15,557 nucleotides of DNA from Thermoflexales bacterium (GCA_016931085.1 JAFGFO010000455.1:1-15557), one strand, 5' to 3'; numbered from the stretch's first letter, positions 9,001 to 13,044 are shown. Notes: a model not told the origin generated them from the sequence alone. Made by a program: numbers and translations.

Positions 9001-9647
9001 GCCAGGCAATGGAACCAGGGTCGTTCAACCTGGACATTAGCCCGACGCTCGTCCTGACGCCCAGTTGGAATGCGGAAAAAACGCGCGTCAACCTGAGCCA
9101 TCCCTACATGGTATCCAACACAGCCTACCGCCTGGTTGTACCGCTCGGCACCGCCAACCAGGACAACCAATTCTTGGAGAACGTGCCATACACCTGGACC
9201 TTTACCACCGGCGCGACAATTGCCAACGAAGCCGACCTGAGTGTGAGCCTGGGCCGAGTCGGGAGCGGCGACGTGACGGCCGGCGACTTGATCACCTACA
9301 CCGCCACCATCACCAACAACGGGCCGGTGTCGATCAGCTCGGCGCTGCTGACCTTCAACTTCGGCCCGGCCGACAGCCTCGCCTGGGCCGGCGGGCCGGG
9401 CTGCAACTGGACCCTCGGCACGGAGCTGATGACCTGCACAGTGGGACTGTCAGGCTTCACGCCGGTCAGCCTGACGGTGACGGTCCGGAACACCAACTGG
9501 GAAGGGGTGTTTAGGAACACGGCAGACGTGGCGCCGCCGGCCGGCATCATCGACCCGAACGCGCTGAACAACACAGCCGGGCCGGTGACGGTGGCGGTGA
9601 ACAAGCTCTACTATATCTACCTGCCGGTGGTGTTGAAGGGAATCTAA
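3..9647 (+). CDS. Giant secreted multi-domain LamG/Ig-like surface protein, 5'-truncated
   Basis: The frame is open from base 3 to the TAA at 9645-9647, with no stop before the first GTG (99) or ATG (114). The residues before 99 (ENKLRDIYALGLLELEF...) read as normal protein, so the window cuts the gene and the real start and signal peptide lie outside. In this numbering residue = nt/3; 3214 residues are visible. Order: LamG1 (75-282), LamG2 with an acidic insert (284-630), LamG3 (631-840), LamG4 (841-1063), two Ig-like modules (1064-1263), LamG5 (1335-1539), several Ig/FnIII-like modules (1540-2057), CBM9/DOMON-like region (2058-2297), CARDB-like module (2377-2493), Ig-like modules (2497-2975) with a nested P-domain, SbsA/Big_5-like Ig (2980-3071), DUF11 (3075-3200), and a terminal tag. 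There is no LPxTG motif, C-terminal membrane segment or visible enzyme domain. Inference: a cell-surface or matrix adhesin, or a carbohydrate-binding scaffold. The domain families are confident; the ligand is unknown. Confidence 0.93.
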   Translation, partial: ENKLRDIYALGLLELEFPASQDPHPEPLVYSLVPRGVMTVTQQTVVNPSISTSGPVSLTQRAGAEMTDLRGEAGKRVLWLKLDESASATSFADSSLHGNDGACSGTRCPTAGTSGYIGKAVQFDGVDDAISIPRPVADDFTIAFWFKSDQWVGFDNQWWDGMGLVDGNVAGEANDFGVSLGNGRVLFGAGSSGTTVKSEFVADDEWHHVAATRDKESGIIRLYIDGDQIGHSHALTASLTSPPSLRIGSLQTGANFFKGLIDDVQIYPTTLDANQVMALYSQAVFKLSLDKLECTPAGGLTRCSTRDEAGDVPVQAICLGSECPQSVPGVRKRGVQLNGVPLSVDYASALKLSSGDFSQSVWIKPTDSTTAGRQGVWGYSPRRYSDSLTYRGDPSETAYPSIFITGTDGLEVGFGNKTEWQPCVLADVLTLNEWNHIVATYDYNPATGGGTYTVYVNGQLKGTCGLNGKPPNNGQFDLGRATHCAQVENPRVYCINEPGDGGDSAEFYGYFDDDGYDRRWWGVIEGVDSDESFNTGAEPHDYCGETTLKVEEYDEGGGDDFIGGHTFDYSQPTRMLFAHVIDEPGGDGKLRLYLSHTNPSIPFEGSMDELALYRRALSADEVQSLYLAAERVFEIDLDETPGRAEFADATTNGYTATCNPQATCPASGLPGRFNQAARFDGADDSLSLNTPDGVGGGTIAAWVQRTPGGKIGYKPIVSYKESGGCGFGLGLDNNGVPQAQITTLPWIATTVKDSTPVPEYTWVHLAAIYDGVLIHLYRDGELVGETAALNAYMSCAGQTTIGSRTVTGQGTGYFKGYLDQVVMLNRALSAEQVSALSQEAPVTSLHLDEPLYEPLTSTPTSHFDNAAQVSDTYDATCTACPAAGQKGWMRQAAVFDGTQYLTKRDDDITPRGGFSVGGWFKLSKELTTTNQVLASKDSFSLYVPGSAETVTRTLVYFGVEGLAPSQVLKPSPDYPGLMLNQWTYILATYNSDSDVATLYVNGHKVGESNLGPSTYGPSELSIGQNLVGQADEVTVYNYPLHSRAIKHIYEYQVHWYDTAVSHNITVDADDPVISLEMPAYITNRDMVLAAVASDATSAVTGVEYQLDGGGWQVPPTRDYAAWAWTFNPTHNLSEGPHTLELRATDSVGNVGYLTKLFNVDITGPEIHLGPALVGDDVVLDTSRPLNLYGTATDGGSGVDKVFITLLDGLGHAASSPLLASLSGNNWQVTYTATVALNGHYTVQMDATDRLGNLSTNTQQRMTAFGARGSGLRSASIARSVQTVAAQAEVQLDSSPPLADVYDVTTNGWALSGTLDSGLPVISGTLSALPYPTGQILAMHMEEPAGATRFQDAGPGHALGTCEAGDCPQAGSDGRFGSQAASFDGGDSINLGPNRRLGELAGAGSFSLLAWVHPTDTAGLQHLLGATPVVSPNTGFDWRLANGQSRLQVFGDKIYSTTGSLPTGQWTHLAAVMAPLAEGGSALTFYVDGVPAQTITSTLSGQVNTGDDWLIGYGFQGQLDELVVYGRPLSADQILALAHPASTGVDRLEVGLYHLKDWGNTDAIQWSTAALGQAGEIFSTWSYTVPAQIEGTHQLYLRATDRLSHSLSLPNVWQGEIDTAAPQARLAHVAPRFPGDIEFYRCQAWDYNLVETGYTCPVPGSTPTYHDEPWFTAVFSYLRPYTVTSPLVGVLEASPADHLTACDGVGQCTTVERDTTAISWTLGVAILTPTASLVISQPATPLSVEGAAYAADQLQDLHLSLGSQAIYTTSWAAGTQQAAWNTTYTPTIEGAHPLLASLSDRAGGVITSAAPIGDLPGPLSLVYVDFTPPDVSLETSRINSANFDNGVVRVSGLVTEATKLASLQVRLDDASLGNDSRWQDATYSEAYPLVSQPWTAGLYSTLTAPPEGRSYTLTVRATDVAGRVAEIMRVVPADAVPPEVPVTVTLTYSAGLPVTPGMTIAGMPFPNGTVSPELSLAWTSSASPDLAGYTVEWLNDPQSPTPSHVEQSITLPFTATRQARFTASQQSKLWARLSSLDAFDNPAVSQIGPVYVDNELTPVYVDMGEGEASGMPYEGWLQAECNQLGQDNRSARRSLPSGTGQQQAFYAAWDREGLRMTWSGADWKTDGNLFIYLDTAESGKTLAYDPFNKYGDDVYLPTYRIQTTTYRMAADFVVRVTFSATAPLSTSAQLLRYNGSSWVVVPNPGIEYAFDAGTSPAMTDLYVPFADLGITNPVSQSLGLVAFATEPDSLRLWAAAPAGNKLNSQWVTGQSPNKQPWGLSQRYYWPSLGDGVCPCDGERSTSSQVQVSLDTGGLGIGYSLLGNGLPVSVSDYLATLTGWGSVQNSACFAEPNAPDCVPQIDTSTPVSAKIQALLAHLSGVNAQALGNGQPLSVTVRLENTGKSAAEGVRIQAQSWGHLRLTGITQTIPITLPAGSWITQTLSGVVDLAHDPDHDSGWATLGVVVLDNDSVPNPPGRYIYPLDWLYADYEIDQAGPEYVAIKGPDPAIGLVGLGETVFQGVVRDPSSVPTITLQIDTYHRQSGYPPLITDTLTFTCVDPTPGDGQWTCPVTVEQLVDQDWVYVKARAADIYGQSSSWSIRRQYMLDALSPTLSLGSETQAALSDGWIGPNETAWTGGVADNRLLEALDICDPESSRCTRLEDMVPANQLPFEIIGTENVAEGTGTWIPRCDLGNSTIFLRLSTSNRMWDVGVGLVISHPNRSDLKVELVYGGGSDALRSLLAAPGVGSPLLQTYNVAIDDTAALPLWKDGTDHTTTPPYYEAVRRPSASFDVFRIGSSYASNTWQLLICDTQGNSRGVYLRSRLTVKNYASGYQRATSGSWRYSLPAASLDGVTQTRQLVAIDSVGLRSPTTTLSYRVDTVAPVLTVTHALTDVDRLYLNGSVSDGGGVRLMRVRMTLPDGGQYATVIPTTGGNWLYRAVPSPYQAGDYVVWIEAEDWVGNLTYTGPFNLSLPPQPNRITQVSPADGATNVALNQPIVIDFSQAMEPGSFNLDISPTLVLTPSWNAEKTRVNLSHPYMVSNTAYRLVVPLGTANQDNQFLENVPYTWTFTTGATIANEADLSVSLGRVGSGDVTAGDLITYTATITNNGPVSISSALLTFNFGPADSLAWAGGPGCNWTLGTELMTCTVGLSGFTPVSLTVTVRNTNWEGVFRNTADVAPPAGIIDPNALNNTAGPVTVAVNKLYYIYLPVVLKGI
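225..4618 (+). other. Five LamG / concanavalin A-like domains within the giant protein
   Basis: The copies lie at about 225-848, 850-1890, 1893-2520, 2523-3190 and 4005-4618. Each opens with a LxLDE-type strand (VLWLKLDES, VFEIDLDET, VTSLHLDEP, ILAMHMEEP). A Cys pair followed by Pro comes next, then G-x(n)-A-x-x-FDG, a W-H-H/L-A-A-type strand (EWHHVAATRD, WTHLAAVMA), a VDG/VNG hairpin, and a closing G-x-L/I-D-E/D-V-x-(I/V/L)-Y/LN strand with an (A/P)LSA-x-Q/E-(V/I) helix. These are the usual marks of the LamG_3 family, which often binds glycans or serves as a structural lectin fold. Copies 1-4 are tandem. Copy 5 is separated from them by two Ig-like modules. Confidence 0.9.
1440..1797 (+). 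other. Acidic insert inside LamG2, C2-like
   Basis: LamG2 is interrupted between its ...NGQFDLGRA strand and its closing SMDELALYRRALSADEV strand by about 120 residues rich in Asp, Glu, Gly and Tyr, with a few Cys. The stretch LKVEEYDEGGGDDFIGGHTF resembles the calcium-loop end of C2 domains (L-x-V-x-x-D ... D-D-x-I-G). The DNA here is visibly more AT-rich than the flanking gene. Membership of the C2 family is inference from one motif. It could equally be a different calcium-binding beta-sandwich. Confidence 0.5.
6170..6890 (+). other. CBM9/DOMON-like beta-sandwich region of the giant protein
   Basis: The stretch running from VYVDMGEGEAS through YAAWDREGLRMTWSGADW, NLFIYLDTAESGKT and TDLYVPFADLGI has the strand pattern of family 9 carbohydrate-binding (DOMON-like) domains: an 'x-A-W-D-x-x-x-L-x-x-x-W' opening, a hydrophobic 'L-F-I-Y-L-D-T' strand, and a late 'I-P-F-x-D-L-G' strand. 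In enzymes such domains bind sugars. Here no catalytic module is visible. This is a family-level call from motif shape only. Confidence 0.5.
8030..8480 (+). other. P-domain (proprotein convertase-type) nested in an Ig-like module
   Basis: The stretch VGVGLVISHPNRSDLKVELVY followed by about 75 residues and then NTWQLLICDTQGNSRGVYLRSRLTV matches the P/Homo B domain pattern (hydrophobic strand, I-x-H-x-x-x-x-D-L-x-(I/V)-x-L ... W-x-L-x-V-x-D ... G-x-L-x-x-x-x-L). In subtilisin-like proteases it follows the catalytic domain, but no protease is present here. The sequence before it (GGVADNRLLEALDICDP) and after it (SGSWRYSLPAASLDGVTQTRQLVAIDSVG) reads as the two halves of one Ig-like module, so the P-domain appears to be inserted into a loop of that fold. 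Confidence 0.65.
8940..9600 (+). other. SbsA-type Ig (Big_5) and DUF11 modules
   Basis: SPADGATNVALNQPIVIDFS followed by QAMEPGSFN and ending in PYTWTFTTG is the classic SbsA/Big_5 Ig-like pattern of bacterial surface proteins. It is followed by EADLSVSLGRVGSGDVTAG and ITYTATITNNGP, which marks DUF11. These are common at the C-terminal end of very long secreted proteins. Confidence 0.85.
9603..9644 (+). other. Putative C-terminal sorting tag (YYIYLPVVLKGI)
   Basis: The last 14 residues before the stop are KLYYIYLPVVLKGI. A terminal (V/I)-Y-L-P-(V/L)-(V/I)-(L/M)-(K/R) after a DUF11 or Ig-like module is something I associate with exported proteins of Chloroflexota. Its role (sorting, anchoring or processing) is not established to my knowledge. 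The identification is from recall and the function is inference. Confidence 0.6.
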
Positions 9648-9665
9648 TCGCAAGACATATCCAGA

Positions 9666-9703
9666 GGCGTAGGAGCTACAGGTTTTGATGTAGCTCCTAC
9701 GCC
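9666..9703. repeat. Perfect hairpin, 15-bp stem, GTAGGAGC arms
   Basis: The arms 9666-9680 and 9689-9703 are exact reverse complements around an 8-base loop (ggttttga). The site begins 18 bases after the stop of the giant gene and no T-run follows either arm, so an intrinsic terminator is doubtful. The arm GTAGGAGC matches 7 of 8 bases of the GTAGGGGC arms found at 10935, 13011 (reverse) and 15443. It is best read as a member of that dispersed palindrome family, possibly also protecting the 3' end of the upstream mRNA. Confidence 0.75.
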
Positions 9704-9728
9704 ATACCCTGCCAGAATAGCAATCTGG

Positions 9729-9758
9729 GTAACAAAAGTCATGGTTTTATGGTACAAT
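9729..9758 (+). promoter_or_regulatory. Candidate extended -10 promoter for the vapBC-type pair
   Basis: TACAAT at 9753-9758 is preceded by TGG (extended -10). A weak -35 (GTAACA, 9729-9734, four of six) lies 18 bases upstream. Transcription would begin near 9765, leaving a leader of about 29 bases with a strong Shine-Dalgarno sequence. The same TGGTACAAT string occurs in the histidine kinase promoter. Confidence 0.45.
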
Positions 9759-9780
9759 GGATATGAAAGTGGTCCTGAGC

Positions 9781-9789
9781 AAGGAGGTG
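9781..9789 (+). promoter_or_regulatory. Strong RBS AAGGAGGTG deciding the GTG start at 9794
   Basis: AAGGAGGTG is a near-full complement of the 16S rRNA tail. It ends 6-7 bases before the GTG at 9794, which supports that unusual start codon. Confidence 0.8.
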
Positions 9790-9793
9790 GGTT

Positions 9794-10078
9794 GTGGCAA
9801 CTACACTGGTAAAACCGCCCCAAGCGGGCGTGAAGGATACCCTGATAAACTTGGTAGACGAGCTTTCTGTCGATCGCGCAGCGGCGGTGCTCGAGTTCGC
9901 GCTGTTTATGAAGGAACGGCAAGCTCAACAACACCGGGGCGCCCAGGTACAGCCTGTGCAGCGATTAGAAGAGTTGTGGGGTGACTTTTGGCCCGAGGAC
10001 GAGTCTGTAGACGACTTTGTTAAAACAGTACAGCGTTGGCGGTGTGAAGACGCAGCATTACACAGGGACCTGAGATGA
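9794..10078 (+). CDS. vapB: VapB-type antitoxin of a type II toxin-antitoxin pair
   Basis: 94 residues from a GTG start with an excellent RBS. The central segment (NLVDELSVDRAAAVLEFALFMKER) looks like the short helical region seen in DUF2281-like and related antitoxins. The acidic, Trp-rich tail (LWGDFWPEDESVDDFVKTVQ, then WR and HRDLR) is the kind of segment that wraps the toxin. The stop overlaps the start of the PIN-domain gene (ATGA), the usual antitoxin-toxin arrangement with translational coupling. In such systems the antitoxin neutralises the RNase and often represses its own promoter. No clear operator beyond the upstream hairpin is visible. The exact antitoxin family is uncertain; the pairing carries most of the weight. 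Confidence 0.75.
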   Translation: MATTLVKPPQAGVKDTLINLVDELSVDRAAAVLEFALFMKERQAQQHRGAQVQPVQRLEELWGDFWPEDESVDDFVKTVQRWRCEDAALHRDLR

Positions 10079-10374
10079 AAGTTGTTCTGGACACCGACGT
10101 TTGGTCCTTCCTTTTCAAACAAGATAGCCGTGCGGAGCTTTACCGGACACAAATAGAAGGCAACATTCTATGTGTGTCATTTCAAACCGTTGCCGAGTTG
10201 TACCAATGGGCCGAGACGGCCAAATGGGGCAAAAAGCGTCGAGCCAAATTAGAAGAGTGGCTGCATCGTTTTGAAGTGTTGGGCTATGACGATGATACCG
10301 CCCAGATTTGGGCGCGTGTCCGCGCCGAACGAGAGCGGCAGGGGCATCCCATAGCAGCAAGTGAAGCGCCCTGA
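10075..10374 (+). CDS. vapC: VapC-type PIN-domain RNase toxin, C-terminally truncated
   Basis: 99 residues. The N-terminus MKVVLDTDVWSFLF carries the first PIN acidic residue (D6), and TVAELYQWA carries the second (E41). IWARVRAERERQGHPI leads into the position where VapC proteins normally read (S/A)-x-D-A-W-I-A-A-T-A and then L-V-T-x-N-x-x-D-F. Here it reads AASEAP and stops. The third acidic residue, if any, is E97, and the last roughly 30-35 residues (the helix after it, the final strand and the N/D acidic positions) are missing. Neither of the other frames continues the domain beyond a few residues, and the convergent gene's stop lies 18 bases downstream. VapC proteins are normally about 130-140 residues. 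Probably inactive, with the antitoxin gene intact. ATG overlaps the antitoxin stop. Confidence 0.75.
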   Translation: MKVVLDTDVWSFLFKQDSRAELYRTQIEGNILCVSFQTVAELYQWAETAKWGKKRRAKLEEWLHRFEVLGYDDDTAQIWARVRAERERQGHPIAASEAP

Positions 10375-10392
10375 TTTCTAGTCAACACTTTC

Positions 10393-11397
10393 CTACGCCT
10401 CGACCTCTTCCCCTTCCGCTACGATGTCCGCCTGCTGGGCCTTCTCCGCCGGCTCCGGCGCGCGCTTGCGGCGGCCATAGGCATAGGCCGCGATCATCAC
10501 CACGGCTGGCATGAGCACCGCATAGACGAGATAAGGCCAGCCCAGGCGCGGCGCGGCTGAGTAGCGGTCCATGTTGAACAAGATCGCCGCGCAGGCCAGG
10601 TAAACCGTGAGAAAGTTGGGAATTGCGTCCCCGCTGCGCAGCAGGCCCAGGCCGGCCGTTCGCTTACGCGCCAATGGCCAAAACAAGTTCGACCCCATTG
10701 CGCCGAGTTGGTCCTCCAGCACGTGGGTGGCCGCGCCCACCGCCGCGCACAGGGCGGCCAACGGCCCCAGATGTAAGCCAAACACGGCCCCCAAGCCAAG
10801 CGCCACCACCAGGCTGTGAGACCACTCGCGGTGCCAGGGCAGAAACTCGATCGCCACGCCGTCTTCTACCCGCTCAAAGCTGAACGACGGGCCGCTGAAA
10901 ATGTCGATCTTGGTCTCGGCGTCATAGGTATACCGTAGGGGCACAGCATGCTGTGCCCCTACTTTTACGCTTGCCTCGCGCGGCGGGTCAGGCTCGCTGC
11001 CAGGATAGGGCAACTGGGAAGTGTTGACGATTGGCCCAACGCGAACGCTCAGGCTGCCCTGCTCCACGTCAAAGCGCAGCGAGTACTGTCGCCACAGGTC
11101 AGCTCCCAAGCGGATGGTATGTAATTGTACACGCACAGGCCGGCCTGTCTCGTAGGCGGTAGAGATAGCACCGGCCACCTGCTGCGCCACGGCTTGCGGG
11201 TCGACATCCACACCGGGGTCAATCGAGACATCCGGCTGTTCGAAATAGCGCCAGAACTTGAAATCCAGCGTGTCAGGCAGCAGCGCGCAGGCGCCAGCCA
11301 AGGCCAGCAGGTACGAGCCGTTAGCGGCGGCTTCGACCACGCCAGGAATAAACGTCGCGGCGGCGATGCCCGAGATAAAGTGTGTGATGCCTTTCAT
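10393..11397 (-). CDS. YdjM/DUF457-family membrane-bound metal-dependent hydrolase-like protein
   Basis: 334 residues from the ATG at 11397. A TTG 21 bases upstream is in frame, but MKGITHFISG is the family's normal N-terminus. Family marks: the first His (H6, G-I-T-H), LLPDTLD (D42, D45), HREWSHSLVV and HVLEDQL, the His/Asp set assumed to bind a metal in YdjM/YbcI proteins. Hydrophobic segments near the start, the middle and the end (YLACAAILFNM, YLVYAVLMPAVVMIAAYAYG) indicate an inner-membrane protein with a basic then acidic cytoplasmic tail. Between LLPDTLD and HREWSHS sits an extra soluble stretch of about 140 residues not typical of the roughly 200-residue E. coli family member. That stretch contains a 28-bp palindrome in frame. 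It is the third gene of the minus-strand operon, 27 bases after the PFK stop, with no clear RBS. The biochemical role of the family is not settled. Confidence 0.8.
   Translation of the reverse strand: MKGITHFISGIAAATFIPGVVEAAANGSYLLALAGACALLPDTLDFKFWRYFEQPDVSIDPGVDVDPQAVAQQVAGAISTAYETGRPVRVQLHTIRLGADLWRQYSLRFDVEQGSLSVRVGPIVNTSQLPYPGSEPDPPREASVKVGAQHAVPLRYTYDAETKIDIFSGPSFSFERVEDGVAIEFLPWHREWSHSLVVALGLGAVFGLHLGPLAALCAAVGAATHVLEDQLGAMGSNLFWPLARKRTAGLGLLRSGDAIPNFLTVYLACAAILFNMDRYSAAPRLGWPYLVYAVLMPAVVMIAAYAYGRRKRAPEPAEKAQQADIVAEGEEVEA
10935..10962. repeat. 28-bp perfect palindrome inside the YdjM-like coding region
   Basis: The two 14-base halves (GTAGGGGCACAGCA and its complement) meet with no spacer. 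On the minus strand it is read in frame as V-G-A-Q-H-A-V-P-L-R. It shares the GTAGGGGC...GCCCCTAC arms with the elements at 12989-13011 and 15440-15474. Confidence 0.9.
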
Positions 11398-11424
11398 GAA
11401 GGTTGAGGCTAAGGTCAAGAAGAG

Positions 11425-12531
11425 CTAGTCCCCCAGGCAGACGCCCAGGTCACGCGCGGTCAGGATGATATCGCTGTCCAACGGCACGAGCTTCATGCGC
11501 CGGATGGCGGCCGTCAGGGGCACGTACTTGACCGTGGGCGGGGCCAACGCCACCATCACGCCCCGCTGCCCCTCTTCCAGGGCGCGTACAGCCGCCGCGC
11601 CAAAACGCAGCGCGGTCAGGCGGTCAAACGTGGAAGGCGAGCCGCCGCGCAGCAGGTGGCCCAATACGACCAGGCGGGTTTCCTTGCCCGTCAGCTCTTG
11701 CAGCTCGGCCGCCACTTTCTCGCCTACCCCGCCCAGTCGCTCCGCTTTGCCGGCTTCTTTTTCGATGACAGAGACGCCGCCGCCCTTGGGCTTGGCGCCT
11801 TCGGCCACCACGACGATTGAGAATTTCTTGTTCTGCCGGTCACGCTCCTTGATCTTGTCAACCACGCTGGTGATATCGTAGGGAATCTCGGGAATCAGGA
11901 TCGCGTCGGCCGAGCCGGCCACGCCGCTCTCTAACGCGATCCAACCGGCGTAGCGACCCATGACCTCCACCACCAGCACGCGGTGGTGCGAAGCGGCCGT
12001 GGTGTGCAGCCGGTCCAGGCACTCGGTGGCAAAATCTACCGCGGTGTCAAAACCAAAGGTAATAACGGTCTCTTCCAGATCGTTGTCAATCGTCTTGGGC
12101 ACGCCGACCACCCACAGGCCCTTCTCGGCCAGCGCGTTGGCGATGCTCAGCGAGCCGTCGCCGCCGACCGAGATGAGCGCGTCCAACTCACGCAGGCAGA
12201 ACGCACGTATCAGCTCGTCGGAGCGATCGATCTCTTCGATTTGCCCATCCAAGCCTTTGACCGGGAAGCGCAGCGGATTGCCCCGGTTAGTCGTGCCGAT
12301 GATCGTACCGCCCAGGTGTGTGATGCCCCTGACCCGCTCAGGCGTCAGGCGTATCAGGCCACCCTCCAGGTACTTTTCAGGCATCAGCAGGCCGTTAAAG
12401 CCATCGCGGATGCCGTAGCACTCCCATCCGCGCTTGACGGCAGCCAACGTCACCGCGCGGATGACGGCGTTGAGACCCGGTGCGTCGCCGCCGCCGGTGC
12501 AGATAGCGATTTTCTTGATCGTGTTCGTCAT
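11425..12531 (-). CDS. pfkA: 6-phosphofructokinase, mixed-substrate (group III) type
   Basis: 368 residues from an ATG with AAGGAGG 7 bases upstream. Phosphorylates fructose 6-phosphate to fructose 1,6-bisphosphate in glycolysis. Visible motifs: TGGGDAPGLN (residues 12-21, nucleotide binding), VGGDGS (122-127) with G126 at the position (E. coli 104) where Gly marks ATP use and Asp marks pyrophosphate use, and PKTIDND (145-151) with K146 where ATP enzymes usually have Gly. It also has the catalytic base D149, MGRYAG (191-196) and EIPY (215-218). The Gly/Lys pair is the hybrid signature of mixed-substrate PFKs, so ATP is the more likely donor. The length fits this group rather than the 320-residue E. 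coli type. It is the middle gene of an operon, starting 16 bases after the VOC gene stop. Confidence 0.95.
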   Translation of the reverse strand: MTNTIKKIAICTGGGDAPGLNAVIRAVTLAAVKRGWECYGIRDGFNGLLMPEKYLEGGLIRLTPERVRGITHLGGTIIGTTNRGNPLRFPVKGLDGQIEEIDRSDELIRAFCLRELDALISVGGDGSLSIANALAEKGLWVVGVPKTIDNDLEETVITFGFDTAVDFATECLDRLHTTAASHHRVLVVEVMGRYAGWIALESGVAGSADAILIPEIPYDITSVVDKIKERDRQNKKFSIVVVAEGAKPKGGGVSVIEKEAGKAERLGGVGEKVAAELQELTGKETRLVVLGHLLRGGSPSTFDRLTALRFGAAAVRALEEGQRGVMVALAPPTVKYVPLTAAIRRMKLVPLDSDIILTARDLGVCLGD

Positions 12532-12538
12532 GTGAATG

Positions 12539-12545
12539 CCTCCTT
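12539..12545 (-). promoter_or_regulatory. RBS of the phosphofructokinase gene
   Basis: AAGGAGG on the minus strand sits 7 bases before the ATG at 12531 and directly after the VOC gene stop. It shows that the two genes are read from one message. Confidence 0.85.
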
Positions 12546-12547
12546 AA

Positions 12548-12937
12548 TCAACTAGTCAGCTCGAGACGATTGCCGTCAGGATCCAACACGCAGCTTTCAT
12601 AGTAGCCGTCGCCCGTCCAGCGCGGCCCGTCGATCACAGGGTAACCAGCCTGGCGCAAGCGCGCCGTCAAATCATCGACCTGTTGGCTGGAACCCAGCGA
12701 GAAGGCCAGGTGAATCAGGCCGGTGGCCTGCGCCTCGACACTGTTGGCGGAATCGGGAATGGTGGGCATCTGCATCAGTTCGAGGCGCGCGCCGGAGGAA
12801 AAGGTCAAAAAGTAGGACTCGAACTGCTTGCTGGGGTTGACGTACTTGTCATTGGCTATGGCTTGAAAGTAGACGGTGTAAAAATCTTTGAGTCGTTCGA
12901 GCTGCTTGGTCCAAATGGCGACATGTTCGATGTGCAT
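12548..12937 (-). CDS. VOC-superfamily (glyoxalase I-like) metalloprotein
   Basis: 129 residues from the ATG at 12937, chosen over a longer reading from 12985 because AAGGAGG lies 6 bases upstream and MHIEHVAIWTK is the family's usual first strand. It shows the two beta-alpha-beta-beta-beta halves of the VOC fold. All four glyoxalase-type metal ligands are in place: H5 (IEHVAI), E53 (ARLELMQ), H76 (LIHLAFSL) and E126 (DPDGNRLEL). Small VOC proteins of this kind include lactoylglutathione lyases and other dioxygenases or isomerases, and the substrate cannot be read from the sequence. It is the first gene of the operon with phosphofructokinase. A link to detoxifying methylglyoxal made from glycolytic triose phosphates is an attractive inference only. 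Confidence 0.9.
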   Translation of the reverse strand: MHIEHVAIWTKQLERLKDFYTVYFQAIANDKYVNPSKQFESYFLTFSSGARLELMQMPTIPDSANSVEAQATGLIHLAFSLGSSQQVDDLTARLRQAGYPVIDGPRWTGDGYYESCVLDPDGNRLELTS

Positions 12938-12943
12938 AGCGTG

Positions 12944-12950
12944 CCTCCTT
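12944..12950 (-). promoter_or_regulatory. RBS deciding the VOC gene start at 12937
   Basis: AAGGAGG on the minus strand, 6 bases before the ATG at 12937. It argues against the longer reading from 12985. Confidence 0.85.
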
Positions 12951-12988
12951 GTTAGTATCTTATCACAACTTGGCCGTTTTTCCAAGAA

Positions 12989-13011
12989 GGGCGCGGTAAC
13001 CGCGCCCCTAC
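12989..13011. repeat. Palindromic element between divergent genes, one arm complete
   Basis: GGGCGCGGT (12989-12997), one base, then ACCGCGCCC (12999-13007) form a perfect 9-bp stem. The right side continues to CCTAC (13011), giving a full GCCCCTAC arm, while the left side lacks the matching GTAG. It is a worn copy of the GTAGGGGC family, ending immediately before the -35 box of the LysM gene. Confidence 0.75.
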
Positions 13012-13040
13012 TTGCAAGCAGGCGGACAATGGCTTATAAT
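13012..13040 (+). promoter_or_regulatory. Sigma70-type promoter of the LysM/L,D-transpeptidase gene
   Basis: TTGCAA (13012-13017, four of six), 17-base spacer, perfect TATAAT (13035-13040). The expected start site is near 13047. This rules out the in-frame TTG at 13012 and the ATG at 13039 as starts and implies a very short leader. Confidence 0.7.
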
Positions 13041-13044
13041 GAAC

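Noticed and set aside
8211..9170. Minus-strand open frame of 319 codons
   Set aside because: Antisense shadow of the Ig-like and Big_5 modules; no family motif or RBS.
9666..9703. Hairpin as an intrinsic terminator of the giant gene
   Set aside because: Strong stem but no T-run on either strand. Shared arm sequence with other palindromes explains it better.
13012..13044. TTG 13012 or ATG 13039 as the start of the LysM protein
   Set aside because: Both overlap the -35 or -10 box of a good promoter, and the added residues precede a normal signal peptide.
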